The notes beneath the pieces were generated by a model. That model was not told the DNA's origin. It ran no database searches and saw only the letters and a list, made by a program, of their open reading frames with translations. The position numbers were made by a program, and so were the translations under genes. This document shows positions 10,601 to 23,100 of a DNA stretch of 64,000 nt, in pieces; position 1 is the stretch's first letter, and every line of letters begins with the position of its first letter. This DNA comes from Mercurialis annua (Eukaryota; Streptophyta; Magnoliopsida; Malpighiales; Euphorbiaceae), in assembly GCF_937616625.2 (NCBI RefSeq), contig NC_065570.1, positions 6,210,001 to 6,274,000 of the forward strand. Direction: 5' to 3'.

Positions 10601-12653
10601 GGGAAGAGGCGCAGGACTTGCTCCGCCCACCACCAACTGCAAAGCCTCGGATTATCAGTATCGAGGATCATGATTTTGAAGAATATGAGGTTAGTCGTCA
10701 TGTGGAAGTTTTAGATAATGTGTAAATTTACAGTTATACAAACAAACACATTGTACATAAATGCAAAGATTGTATGATGATTTGAATTCTTTTGGTTACA
10801 ATCTAATGATAAGAAGCTCTCAAGTAATTCTTTCTTAAGATGTTGATCCTCCACACTTATATATATTTTGAAAATGGAGATCCCTTTATTACTTGTGAAA
10901 GCTATTTTCATTGAATATCTGATCTTGTATATTTTCTTCCATAGGAACCTCCAGTTTTTGGGAAGAGAAGTATCTTCATAGTTCGCACAGCTGGGTAAGA
11001 TTAATAACCATGCATATAATTATATTAATTTTATGCTATTTTTCAATGTATGTCTGTTCATATGCTGTAGCTTGAGAATATAGAAGAACAAGGATTCGAA
11101 AGAGAGAATGTTTTAAGATATAGCAGGAATAGCATTGTAATTAGTCTCTTGAGTCATGGAGTAACATCATAAATTGTAATCGTTGTACTTCTTATAATTT
11201 GTCGGTGAAAAAAACTTAGAAATCCATGTTACACAAAAAAAAATCCCTCATTCTACTATGCTCCATGTTGTATTCAAACTCACAATTTAAGATCTCGAAC
11301 AATGTGGCGCCCTTTAGGGTGCTGCATAATGGTGTTGCCTATAGAAGAGATGTAGTAGCCTAGACTCTTCATGTGGTTATGTTTTCTTCCAGATGCACAA
11401 TATTTCTGTGCTTGGTGCTTGAGTGAACCTTATTTCTTCCTGTGAGATTTGGCTTGATAAATCCATCTAACACTGAATTATTAAGCTTTATCATCAGGGG
11501 ACAAGAGCAATGGGCTCCATGTGATAGCTGCTCTAAATGGCGAAGGTTGCCAGTTGATGTTCTCCTTCCACCTAAGTGGACATGTGCTGATAATATTTGG
11601 GATCAATGCAGGTCAATAGCATTATTTTCCGTAGTCATTTTCTTTAGTTTTTTGTGAGAAAAACTGGCCCCCATAAGGGCCATAATTCTATCCAGTAATA
11701 TAGTTTTGTATCTTCAGGTGTTCATGTTCTGCCCCAGATGAATTGACTCCAAGGGATTTAGAGAATCTCCTCAGACTAAATAAGGGTATGATTGTGATAA
11801 ATTACATCTTCCGTTAATACATGGAAATGCATGTTATTTTATTAGTAAATTCTGACCCGCTAATGTAGATTTCAAGAAACAAAAGATAACGAGTACGCAT
11901 AGGTCAGCGCAGGAGCTAGAATCTTGCGGATTGGATGCTTTGGCTAATGCTGCAATCCTCGGAGACGAGGGTGATCCAGGCACCACAGTAGTAGCCACCA
12001 CAACCAGACACCCGAGGCATCGGCCGGGTTGCTCCTGTATCGTGTGCATCCAGCCTCCAAGCGGTAAAGGGAAGCACAAGCCAACATGTACATGCAACGT
12101 CTGCATGACAGTTAAGCGTCGTTTTAAGACTATGATGATGCGGAAAAAGAAGCGTCAATCAGACCGGGAAGCAGAGATTGCTCAGAGAAGTCAACAATTT
12201 CCAGGTCCGAAAGATGAAGTCGAAGTAGACAGCAGCTCTAAGCATGTTTCCCCATGCCAGGATCCTTCCGAGAATGAAGCTAAGTCAACAAATGAGTTAG
12301 AATCTAAAAGTCAGAGCCACAATCTTTCGAACAAAATGGTCGACAGTGGGAAGGGGCACATAGACTTAAATTGTCAGCCAGACCGCGAAGAAGACCCACA
12401 AGCACGGTTAACTCGTATGAGTATGATGGGTCTTCTTCAAGTAGCAAGCCTTCCATTGGAGACATATTTGAAGCAGAATGGTCTTACAAGCTTGGTATCT
12501 GAGCAACAAGAAAGTTCACCTCCCCAAGCTGGAGAGAGCGAAGGACGAGTTCCGGAAGATTCTCAAATTGTTTCAGCTGTTCAAGAACTGGAGAGTGGAG
12601 ATGAAGACAACAATGAAGTTGGACCAGAGCAAAGCCAAAATGATCCTGTGTGA
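7612..12653 (+). CDS. VAL1/VAL2: B3-domain transcriptional repressor of the VAL (HSI2/HSL1) family
   Basis: Twelve coding exons with GT-AG borders: 7612-7748, 8164-8245, 8349-8450, 8631-9274, 9382-9478, 9571-9745, 10111-10187, 10264-10689, 10945-10994, 11498-11611, 11718-11785, 11869-12653. All phases agree and give 918 residues, longer than the Arabidopsis members (about 780-790). Order of parts: Cys-rich PHD-like region, residues 36-107 ([25 protein letters not shown]); B3 DNA-binding domain, about 325-440 ([20 protein letters not shown], then [16 protein letters not shown]); CW zinc finger, about 597-650 ([17 protein letters not shown]); a basic Cys-rich block (GCSCIVC, CTCNVC); and an EAR-type IDLN repression motif near residue 822. 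Known family role: nuclear repressors that bind RY elements and recruit Polycomb and histone deacetylase to silence seed-maturation genes and FLC. Which paralogue this is cannot be decided here. The start gives [14 protein letters not shown], like family N-termini. Confidence 0.93.
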
Positions 12654-12887
12654 GATTTCCTATTTCTTATTTCTACTTTTGCTTAATTATTTTTGTTTGT
12701 TGCATAATTACAAGTTTCAGGTAACATTTTTGGTTTGAGGGTGTGCTTTTATTCATAACATGTATAATGTGTACAAATACAAACATCATTTTTTTTGTTT
12801 CCAGTAAGTGAGAGGCTAATCATGTGAATAGAAAAGTTGTTTTTTCCTCCAAACAGACATCGAAAATCACTATGTAGCTTATAAGTA
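12654..12887 (+). other. VAL 3' flank / probable 3' UTR
   Basis: AT-rich sequence after the stop with T-rich stretches and TGTATAATGTG. No further exon is seen. Confidence 0.4.
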
Positions 12888-13103
12888 ACATGTTCGGATT
12901 GGGATTCCCCCAAATTCATTTTGAACTTGAGAGGGTCATGTTTACGATCTACACCATTCATTGAAAAGTGAACAGTATAGATTAATTTGATTAAAATTGT
13001 ATGTTTTTAATCTACGCTGTTCATTTTGTAATGAACAATGTATATCGTGAACATGACCCTCTCAGGTTCAAAATGAACTTGAGGGAATCTCAATCCAACA
13101 TGT
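12888..13103. repeat. Near-perfect 216-bp palindrome (fold-back MITE)
   Basis: The arms are about 95 bases each and are inverted copies: ACATGTTCGGATTGGGATTC at the left against the complement of a right arm ending CAATCCAACATGT. Internal shared words are TTCATTTTGAAC and GAGAGGGTCATGTT. It begins about 235 bases after the VAL stop codon, so it could lie in the VAL 3' UTR. A transcript would form a long hairpin. Target duplication is not clear. Confidence 0.75.
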
Positions 13104-13162
13104 TCATGTTCATGTTCAAGTGTTAATTTTTCTTTCTGCCAAGTCAAACTAACAGTCACAAC

Positions 13163-13430
13163 TAGACATGTTCATGGGCCCAAGATAGCCGGGCTTTAGT
13201 TTTTTGTTACGTAACAAGCCTGGTCCAGGCTTTATATGTGCTTTTTAAATCCGGCCTTTGCACTCAATATATACGCGTTCAGACCGTATTGCAGACTTAC
13301 ATAAGAAACTGTGCAAAAATTGAAGAGGCCCGCTCATAGCTGGCTTTTATGGGCTTGGGCTCGGAGCGGGCTTGGGATAAAAAAATTCACTATCCAATTT
13401 CGACTCTAACGGATCCTCTAAACAGGTCTA
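13163..13430. mobile_element. hAT-type MITE
   Basis: It starts TAGACATGTTCATGGGCC and ends AACAGGTCTA. The 8-bp flanks GTCACAAC (13155-13162) and GTCATAAC (13431-13438) differ at one base, which fits an ageing hAT target duplication. The interior repeats GGGCTT/GGCTTTTATGGGC words typical of this repeat type. A partial relative starts at 63031. Confidence 0.7.
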
Positions 13431-13438
13431 GTCATAAC

Positions 13439-13737
13439 ACATTGGACTAGGGGTTCCAAAAATCGAATCGAACTAAATTGTAATAATGGTTTTTTCATTT
13501 AAAGAATATAGTTTGATCGATTTGTACATATGCAGAAATTTAGTTATTGATTTTAGAGTCATTTTGAAAATTTTAAAAAATTGAAATAACCAGAAAGCCA
13601 AATGATCAGTTAAATTAATTATAGTTTTAAGAGTACTTTAATATAAATACATGTATATATACTTTTTTGATAATAATTTAAAAATAAATATGAATAATAA
13701 ATGTTTTCATACACATATATATATATATGGCTTCGTG
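13439..13737. other. AT-rich intergenic DNA
   Basis: Nothing recognised apart from a short (TA)n run near 13715. Confidence 0.4.
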
Positions 13738-14107
13738 TCTTAAAAATACAGAACCTCTTGAAGTTTATGTTGGTTAATTTTTCCAATAACACCAATTTTG
13801 GTCAATCTTCGTTAAGTATATTTTTATTTTAGCCAATCACCATTTTTTTAAATCAAATATTTTCGATTTATTTCAGTTATGACCATTTTGTATATTATAT
13901 CCTAATTTGATAAATATTTTTCAAATGAAAAAAAGGTAAAATTTGGTTAGAATTGAATATATTATAAAAAAATTGATTTTTTTAAAAGAATAAACGATTA
14001 GCTAAAATTGAAATATGCTTATTGAAAATTAGTTAAAATCGGTGTTTTTGAAAGGTTTGTTTAAAAGTGACTTCGCCCAGAAAAGTTTATATATTTAAGA
14101 CATTAGG
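13738..14107. mobile_element. TIR/fold-back MITE
   Basis: Inverted arms: the left has CTTAAAAATACAG, then AACACCAATTTTGGTCAAT; the right has TTAGTTAAAATCGGTGTTTT and ends AAGACATTAGGCC. The terminal word resembles the GGCNTAAT family found at 21466, 25212, 49485 and 50331. Borders are approximate. Confidence 0.5.
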
Positions 14108-16640
14108 CCTATATAATTTAATTTAAATTGTAAGTTTATTTTTTTTTAAATATAGCAACATTTATATTTAATGAATGTATTAATTGATATTTTTATTATG
14201 AAAATCAAAGTATAAAGTATTATGAATATGGATGCATCATTTTTTCTATAAATTCTATTAAATACCATTCAAAGTTTTAATTTCAATATTTATTTTTTAA
14301 TTATAGCCATAATTCAATAAAATTATATATAATTAAAAAATATTAATAATTATATAATTTTTTATTAGATAATAACATTAATTGTTTAAAAATAATAATA
14401 AATAATAAAACACAAAAACCAAATAATTTAACCGAATCAATTAAATAGCTCGGTTTAGTGTTGTTCTGAGCTTATATTTTGATTTGATTTGCGTTTAAAG
14501 TTAATATATTTTGATTGGTCGGTTTTGATTGATTTCAAATCGAATCAAATGATGCATAAGCCCACATGCTATATTGCACGGAAACAGTAGAATTCCAAAA
14601 TAGATATACTGAAACTATATATGTTTTTGCAAAAATAAATATGAATGTAAATTTTTTGAAGTGTTTTTTTTATCTACAATTAGAACTAAAATGTAAGACT
14701 AGGTAAATTTTTGAGACATGCCCGTTTATGCTAAGTTTTTATTTTTTTAAAAAATAATTGTTTGACACAACGATCCTCTCAAATTGATTGAACATGATAT
14801 GTCATGTTCAATTTATCAGCGCTCTGTAGTATAAAACGAACGGTTCGAATAAAAAGAGTATAAATTATGCTAAACTTTTTTTTTAACATAAATTATGTTA
14901 ATTTTTTATATGTTAAATTAGTAGTATATATTTATAATAAAGAATACAGATGGATAGAAAACAATCGAAAATTGTTGTTTTTGGTGTGAGGGCATAGTGA
15001 CTAGTGAAAGTATATGTAGCCCATTGACTACAGCTAAGCATGTGGGTTTGGAAGACTGTAGCCGTCTTTTGATTACAACAAGGCAACCAACAGACGGACA
15101 GTTGCTAAATTAAGACTAGTCATCAAGTTTTTAGTTGAAAATAAGGTTTCTAGATCCTCAACTTGATTACTTTCTGTGGCTATTATCAGGAGCGTAAGAG
15201 CTTATAGTGGACAGTTAACCATTTTATTATTTTAAATTTTTAATAAAATATAAATATAAAAATTAATATTATAGTTTTTCCGTCTAAAAATTTATAACAC
15301 TGTTTATCTTAAAATTTATATTTTGTCCATTTTATTCATCTTATAGACTTTTAATATAATTTTGCGCATCTTATAAAATATCTCGGGTCCGTACTAGCTA
15401 TTATCAAGAACTCCCCAACAGCTTTAGATATGGTTTAGGATCATTCATTTGAAATTTTGTGTTCTTTTTTGCCTCATCTTCTAGTTGAACAAGAAATTGA
15501 CTTGATAATTTGAACATTATTATGTTTTTGCTTGCTGTTAGAAGAAAATTCGTTGAACGAATGATTCAATTCATTGCATCTTTATTATATATGCTTAGAA
15601 ATGCTACCGAAAATGTTTTCTTTCTCTCCTGAGAAGATTCAATTCAAATTAGTGAGCCCATCAATTTTTACATTTGTTGCTTTAGCTTTTTTTTTTTGTC
15701 TATTTATTTTGATTAATAATATTAAGCAATAATCATACACTGATTGCTATTGTTGTTAGACACGTAGGTTCACGAGTCGAATCGTGCAAGTCGAGTGGAG
15801 TTGTAAGAAAAACGAGTCCAACTTTATGGTATGCAAAAACCAAATCAAGCCGAAAAATTATTTCCCAAAACTTTGGCATTGTTTGTTCTGGTCGGTTCGA
15901 TTCAGCCCTGGTGATATGATTTATGAATCCAAATTGTGCTAGTATCGACCCTGGATTGAGTAAATTGGACTGACTCGGTTGATTTTCAAAACTAATATTA
16001 TAATTTTACGAATATCGATTTAACAACTATGCTAACTACTAATTCTATTTGATTGTGTGTGATATGAGATTTAAAAAGTTAAGAGTATCCTTTTCTTTTT
16101 TTCCAATCCAAGCAAAAGTTCATAAAAGAAGCAAAAAGGCAATTATTGTTATAATTGTTTCTTTTTTCTTTTTTATGTATTCCTTGTCTCTTTTTAAAAA
16201 TAATAATATCAAAAGTGATACTAGCTGAAAGAACCTTTTAAAAAATATTCAAAAAATTTCATTTATGATTTCAAAACAAATTAAAAGTACAGAACTTTTC
16301 TTTTTCAGCAGAAATTTAAAGGTCCTTCATCTGTAAAAAGTGTCAGTTGGATACTAAATTAATCCAAAGTAGGATAAATTTAGCAGAGCAAAATGAAAAC
16401 AGAGCTCAATTACAGTTAAAAGAGTGAATATAGAGGATTAAGAACACTATCATATAAATAAATGGCATTGTGGATTACAGATGGTTTGCACTCTATATCT
16501 ACAAAATAACATCCTCTCTTTTCATCTTGAGGGATTGCAAGGTGGAAGAACCACATTTTTATCTTTCTATATATTCTATTGAATCAGCAAATCGAAAAAA
16601 AAAATCCAGAAAAGAAAAAAAAAATGAAAAAAATACATAT
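14108..16640. other. AT-rich intergenic DNA between VAL and the RLCK-like gene
   Basis: No gene found. Two less AT-rich pieces, about 14980-15110 and 15755-15965, show no coding pattern. Part of 14765-14815 resembles the arm of the 12888-13103 palindrome (GAACATGATATGTCATGTTC). Confidence 0.4.
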
Positions 16641-16646
16641 CAACAA

Positions 16647-19135
16647 TCAAAACCCTTCAACACTAGCCCTCCGAACAGCTGACGATGATTTCCGGCTTTC
16701 CTGTCGTTCCAATTCGTCCAACGAGAAGTTCGAGAAGTTTGAGGAGCACGCACGTGGAGGGAGCGATAAGGGCAATGCAGGTGGCCTTGTCGGAGAAACT
16801 GATGGTCGGGTTCTTGATGGTGGGGAAGGTGAGAAACTCAACCTGGGTGCTGGAGTGATGATCCCGTTAAGGCTTGGTGATCTAGACATGTGTTTGCCAG
16901 CAACTGCAGCCGGCTCTTGCAACGGAAATCGAGTAGAATATTTCATGTCTTGTATAACTTTAAGTTTTTCTACAACACCTCTCATAGTAGGTCTTTCCAA
17001 TGGGTTGTTCTGAAGGCAGCAAACGGCAATTTCCGCTATTGTCCGTGCTGCATTTGGTGGGAATCGCCCTTTTAGCTGAGGATCCATAATGAGTGACAGT
17101 CTGCACTCATCAGCTAAATAAGGCCGGGTCCACCTAACTAAATTCCTCTCTTCCTTGGGATGGCGATTATCGAGATTCTTCCTGCCAGTCAGTAGTTCAA
17201 GCAGAACAATTCCAAAACTCCATACATTGCTCTTTGGGGTCAATAGTCCTCTCTCGAGCGTCTCCACTGACAGATTCGCAAGAGCCTGCATTTTGTAATT
17301 TAATTACAAATTTAATAAGCCCTCATAGACCGAAAAGGATAAATTTTAAGTACATGTGAATAGCATTATTGAAGCACAGAGATAAAAGGAAATGAGTTTC
17401 ATTTATGTGGAGACTAACTTACCCCAGAACTGTTCGGGATATCTGTCTCAGGAATATGACCGACACAACCGTATCCTGAAAGCTTCGCACTAAAATCTTT
17501 GTCGATCTGTATGTTTCCAGTAGAGAATTCATTGTACATTGCCTGTAAAATCAAGGAAATGGTATCAATAATCATACAAGGACTCATCCATCAACTTCTG
17601 AAACACTAATGCAAAATTTAAATGTGTCATAAGCTTAAATCTCAAGAAAATTGCTTTGCAAAATAATCTAAGGAATAATTCGACCATTCAACACCCCCGT
17701 CGGGTACACAGTATGTAGATTGCAATAATTAAAACAAAAACAAGACCATTCTCAAGAAAATGTAAATACTTTTCATCTTATGATCCTTGGACAATATTAC
17801 ATTAACCTAATGACCATGATGCAACCTGCTTCATGTACTATTATTATTATTCACTTGCTGATAAAGCAGCCAAGAGTGCAGATCAGATTCATAATTACCT
17901 GGAAGGGCCCCTCTTCATGCAAGAAAGTAAGACCTTGTGCAGCACATAAAGCAATTTTCATTCTGGTGTTCCAATCAAGTGGAGGGCCATCCAATCTCCC
18001 ATATAAAAGACGGTCCAAGCTACCGTGATAAAGCCTCTCATATATTAGCATCCTCTGTTCTGTCCCATTGGCATTGTGTGCATGATAACCAAGCAGTTTA
18101 CATAGGTTTGGATGTCGCAGGGATGCAAGTGTATGAACCTCACTTATAAATTCCTTCAAGCCCTGAAATACAAACATGCATATTGTTACATCATAGCCCG
18201 ACTTTGAAATGTTTTAATACACTTTAAAAACACCATTCACGCACCCAAACTCATTCATACATGTATACCTCGAAACTCACTAGGACGAGTAAATCTCAAA
18301 CCTCACTAGAAGAAAGCAACATCTCTTGGTTATCATGCAATGAAACTCCAACAAGTTAAATCAAGGCACAAAGTATTTCTTGTATCTAAGCTAAACTAGG
18401 CTAAGGTACCAAAACATCTCTTCCCAGCTTTATAGGAGATCTTCCCAAAGTGTGGTAGTTACTTGCAGTTGCAGATAAAAAAGATAACACAATCAGTCAT
18501 TCAAAACTAACCTGGGGAGAGGGATGAAGGCGTGTAACAGTGGCGTCAAACTTCTTTGAACTTGAAGTATCATCCCCAAAGGAAGCCCAGTATATGATAG
18601 AAGAAAGACCTTCTGATACACATCGATCTGAAGAGAAATTGCGGCAAGCTGACATAATTTCATCATATGAGAAGGTCTTTAATGTTCCACTGTGTGTTAC
18701 ACCTGGTGGCAGTGGTAATGGCCCGGAAACACAGAGCGGGCCGCTGCCACTCGCGGATTTAAAGCTACTTGCAGGCTTCAGTACAGCAGTTGGAAGAGGA
18801 AGAGGCTGCGGGCTTGGGTGGTCCCTTGCTGCACTAACTCTACTCTTTGACTCTTCATGCTCATCGCATTCAACCTCAGCAAGATCATCTTGTTCTGCAG
18901 CATCAAGGCTTTCCGGAGCAGACAAAGCACGCGTTCTATTGTAAGCTGCTCTGTTTTCTTGCTGAACAGGTTTCACTCTTGTCCTAAAACTAGGTGGCGC
19001 CGACTGTAAAGTCCGGGTTGGGATTTGAGGCTCAGGTAATGTGGTCGGAATTTGCTCCTTAGGACTAACACGTTTGAAGGAAACCGAAGGCTCAGGCTTT
19101 TTCTTCTTGCTTTTCAAGACTGTGAAACACCCCAT
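16647..19135 (-). CDS. MGC-anchored receptor-like cytoplasmic pseudokinase
   Basis: Five coding segments on the minus strand with GT-AG borders, all in phase 0: 19135-18512, 18162-17899, 17542-17423, 17285-16647; 548 residues. The start MGCFTVLKSKKKK is a classic N-myristoylation/palmitoylation plus polybasic anchor, so plasma membrane is expected. After a Ser/Pro-rich linker the kinase fold begins near residue 160 (LKTFSYDEIMSACRNF), typical of the RLCK-VII type. Every catalytic signature is altered: the glycine loop is lost (SEGLSSIIYW), the VAVK Lys is replaced (ATVTRL), HRD reads NEF, DFG reads GYG, APE reads VET, and the conserved Asp of DVWSFG is Asn. The C-lobe (GIVLLELLTGRKNL, NPLERPTM) is well kept, which argues for a maintained fold with a scaffold role. 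The tail is Ser/Pro-rich. The closest Arabidopsis gene is not identified. Confidence 0.88.
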
Positions 19136-20160
19136 CTTCTCACATTCAACGCTTTAAAGCCGGATAGAACTCCTCAGAGTTTCTGCCAAAACAAAATTAG
19201 AAGCACACCTATTAACGCAAGTTCAAACATGTAAAATACCGGGGCATCACGTCGAAAAGAACACTGAATTTCCAATCTTTACAATACAGCTCAATTATAC
19301 CCCTCAATTGAATTTACTAGTCATGAAGATACTTTTGCACACCTTTTGATTACTATTAAGGTCAAATTCAACCAAGATTGAGTAATCTATGCGCTAAAAA
19401 TCAAACCCGACACAATTATGGACTACAAATTTACTTTCCGGTAAAATTGAATTTCTTTCTGTAATCTTAGATGCCAAAACTCTTCTCCAGCAAAATGGCC
19501 TATACTATTTCAGCTACTAAAGTATGAAAATTTATAAAAGTAATGCACCTTTACAATAACAAATTCAGCCCACAAATCAGCATCCCTTAACTTTAAGCTA
19601 ATTAACCAATTCAGATCCAAAATCACCCAAATTTTCCAAAACTCAAAATCCCCAAAAAAAAAAAAAACACAAACCACCCACTAGTTAAATAATTCCCATC
19701 TTACAATTCTCCAAAAAGAATAATACCCATTACTAAAATCAAAACCCAAAACAAGAATCTGAAAATTCCACCCAGAAAATTCAGAGAATGAACTCAAAAT
19801 TACAATAAATTCTCTAATGAAAAATAAAGAACAATAATTCATACCTGATAAAGAAAACTGGCTCATGCAATTTGCAGCTCAAGAAGATGAATTAATCACC
19901 CAAAAAAATAATGAAATGACAAATTGTGGGTTTTGATTTGATGAAAAAGGAACAAAAAATAGGCTTAGCAAGTCAAAGAAAAGAAATTAAGGAAGTGAAG
20001 AAGATGGAGAGTTTTTTTTTCTTTCCTTTTTTTGGTATTGAATGAGAGAAATGAAAAAAGAAAAAGAAAAGGTGGGAAAAGAAGAAAGGAATAATAATAT
20101 TAATAATAATAATTATTAGTATTATTTATATAATAATAAATAATAATAACAATATTTAAA
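19136..20160 (-). promoter_or_regulatory. 5' leader, leader intron and promoter of the RLCK-like gene
   Basis: A leader intron runs from donor CAG|GTATGA (exon end 19845) to acceptor GGCAG (exon resumes 19182). A 16-codon upstream ORF starts at the ATG at about 19865, crosses this splice junction and stops before the main ATG, so it exists only in the spliced message. The upstream exon is purine-poor on the sense strand (TTCC/CTTTCC near 20010-20050), a common leader pattern. Farther out there is a (TAA)n-rich stretch, 20090-20150. Confidence 0.55.
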
Positions 20161-20796
20161 AAAAGAGAATGGTAATGGAGCCCAATGAGCAGTGGTCAAA
20201 CCTACCAAAACCTGGATTTAATTTCCCCTTTTTTAAATAATTTTCTCATGTGTGGCTTTTTACATTTTTGCCCTTCATTTAAAAAATATTCATCCATTTA
20301 AAAGGATTTTATATATGTATAGATATAAGTTTTAATGATTAACCGTTTGATAGTAAAATATGAGATAAATAATTTATTTACTCTTTTAAGAGTATTATTT
20401 GATTTCTTGTTTTAAACTAATTGTAAGAGCAGATGATAAAGTTTTAATAGAAGATTCTAATGAAATGGGTCAAGAAAAGATTTGAACAAAATGTAATGTA
20501 AATACAAAAATTTAACTAATTAAGTTAAAATGACATTCGGATTTAACTAAATGTTAAAAAGAATGGACCATTGTATTTGGAAATATTTGAATAACAATCA
20601 AATGTAAATTAAAATTACCTGTAACTATGTTGACCATACCTATTTTATAATTCATGTTGAATATTATTAAAATGTAGATTAAAAAACTGTTACAACAATT
20701 CAAAATGTCTGATTGGAAATAGTTGATGCAAAGTGTTTCTTCGTTAATATATTTATCTTGTTTATTGACTTAGTGATTGGGATTTGATTTATTTTT
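20161..20796. other. AT-rich intergenic DNA
   Basis: Nothing recognised. Confidence 0.4.
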
Positions 20797-20880
20797 TTGA
20801 CAGATTGAGAATTGAAACTTTTTTCTTTTGACAGATTGAGATTTGAAACTTTTTTTTGACAGATTGAGATTTGATCATTT
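20797..20880. repeat. Short tandem repeat, about 30 bp x 2.7
   Basis: The word TTTGACAGATTGAGATTTGAA recurs three times with T-run spacers of different length. No coding meaning is seen. Confidence 0.65.
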
Positions 20881-20935
20881 GAAACTTGAAAATTATATTT
20901 CTTGTTATGTAAAAAGCTTGCCTAATTAATTTTAT

Positions 20936-21307
20936 GATTAATTACATAAATAAATCACGACCTTTGTATGTAGTTACATTTTAATCACAACTTTTAAAAT
21001 ATGGCGTTTAAATACACGACATTATATTTTATTTCAAATTTATTATTTTAATGTATTTTTGTTGACTAAGTTCTTCACTAAACCATTAATTAAACACCCA
21101 TATTATAAATCGTCACCAAATTTCATTATCTTTTTGTTAGGGTATGTAGAATTATAAAATTTTAATTATATAAAAGATACGCCGAATTTTACTTTGATGA
21201 TAGATTTGAAACAAATTAAAAGATTGTGTATTTAAACGCCACCTTTTAAAAGTCGTGATTAAAATGAAACTACGTGCAAAGGTCGTGATTTTTTATGCAT
21301 TAATCTT
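20936..21307. mobile_element. Fold-back MITE (AATCACGACCTTT family)
   Basis: The left arm has AAATCACGACCTTTGTATGTAG and later GGCGTTTAAATACACGA. The right arm has the inverted forms (TGTGTATTTAAACGCC, then GCAAAGGTCGTGATTTTTTA). The 9-base word TAATTTTAT occurs at both edges (20927-20935 and 21308-21316) and may be the target duplication. A diverged part-copy lies at about 50110-50215. Confidence 0.65.
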
Positions 21308-21465
21308 TAATTTTATTGATTGTCTGGTGATTAAAATATGATTAAAAGTACTTATTTGATAAACGTATGGAGTTTCAATATTAATTAAAAAAGAAATAAA
21401 AATTTAAATATTCAAATAGAAAATTAAAAGAAAAAAAAGTTAAAACATCATTGATATATTTTTTT

Positions 21466-21846
21466 GGTTTAATGCCTTTAAAAACTCCGACCTTTCGTCC
21501 TCTTTTCAATCCTATCCAGACGTTGAAAATTTGTCAATTTTACCCTAATTTATATTTTTTTTATTTCAATTGTACCTTAAAGTATAAAACTGCCTTTTCT
21601 TTATTTAACAAAAGTTCAATTTTTTTTTAAATGATCAATTTAATATAAAAAGTTAATCTAATGCAAAAACGGCAAATTTAAAGAATTTTTTTTGAACTTT
21701 TATCAAATAAAAGAAGTTCAATTTTATGTTTAAAGGTAAAATTGAAATGAAAAAAATGCAAAATAGGATAAAATTGACTGATTTGCAACGTTAGGGTAAA
21801 ATTGAAAAGGGGGTAAAAGATGGGGTTTTCTTAAGACATTAGTTTT
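21466..21846. mobile_element. Fold-back MITE (GGCNTAAT family), complete copy
   Basis: Arms of about 140 bases: the left has AATGCCTTTAAAAACTCC, CAATCCTATCCAGACGTTGAA and TCAATTTTACCC; the right has these inverted, ending GGGGTTTTCTTAAGACATT. The same family forms the outermost layer of the nest at 25212-36349 and a short copy at 49485-49676. Confidence 0.68.
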
Positions 21847-23100
21847 ATATTTCAAATTGATATTATAAATATATAAAGCTTTTATTTCTATAATTTAAAG
21901 AGTTTTTGTTTCAATTGTTATTTTGTACATTATTGTATTTTTCAAAAATATATTTATGAAAAATATAAAAGAAAGAATTACTTTTATTATTAATAAATTA
22001 ATTAAATTAATTAGTAAATACATATGAAATTAATATTTTTATTATATTATTTTAAAAATATCTGATTTTAAAATTTATTTATATTTTTCATACATCTTTT
22101 CAGTATTACATTTTTAAAACTTAGATCATTTGTTGCACATAATCACCTCTCCCTCCCTCTCTCTCCCCCTCCCTCCCTCCCTCCTTAATTTCAATTTTTT
22201 TTTCCGTTCGTCTGCTTTTTTCAATCTTTTCTTCCTTTCGTCTATTTCTGTCGCACATCGCTTTCTTTTAGTTTACCGTCGCGTGTCTTCCGGTGGATTT
22301 CTCGTCGTGGTTTTCTCGTTCTTGCGTTTTTTCCAGTGAATTCCTCATCGTCGCGATTCTTTTATTGATTTTTTCGTCATCGCATTTCTTTCGATGGATT
22401 CCTCGATATCGTTTTTAATTTTTTTTATAATTTTTAGGTCTTTCGTGATAATTTATATTTTATAAAGAGAGTATTGTAGATCTATTATTTTTTTGTTTAT
22501 AAAATTTTGATATTGTTCATATAATTTTTTTGTGTTTTTTTAGTCATATTCTTTTTATTTGGATGATATTGATTTTGTAAAAATGAATTGATTTATGATA
22601 TATTTCCATCGTTTTTATGATGTATTTATAATACAGTGAATTTCTAGTCTATTTATATTTTTCTGGTGTATTTGCAGTGTTTACAGTGTATTACAGGGTT
22701 TTTATGGTATACACTATAAAGACACTACAAAAACAATATAGATAAACTATATATATATATCATATATAGACTATAAAAAATATTACAATTACACTAAAAA
22801 AATACCATAGATAAACTATAAAAATATTATAGTTACACTAAAAAAAACACGATAAAAACACACTAGAAAAATACGTCCAAAAAAAATTTATAAAAAAATA
22901 TAAATCGGTAAAAAGTGAAAAAAATATTTTAAAAGTTAATATAAACCTTTTTTTAAATGAAAATATGACTTGTATATGTAATTAAAAATAATATAAAATT
23001 GAAAATAAAATATCAAATGGCGTACGGTAGAAAATTTCCTGTCATTTTATATTTTTTTATATAAAATAAAAATAAAATTAGTACGAGTAGCACAGATAAA
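21847..23100. other. AT-rich DNA with CT microsatellite and AT-rich short repeats
   Basis: A (CCCT)n-type microsatellite lies at about 22147-22183. After it, 22250-22410 repeats TCGTC and GATTTYTCGTCGT words and looks leader-like but has no supported gene. From 22690 to 22880, degenerate repeats of ACTATAAAAATATTA and ACACTAAAAAAA follow. No coding region is supported. Confidence 0.45.

Noticed and set aside
22130..22410. CT-rich stretch resembling a 5' leader followed by a 69-codon frame
   Set aside because: No coding exon follows within several kb and the frame is Phe/Ser/Leu-rich; kept only as microsatellite-bearing DNA.
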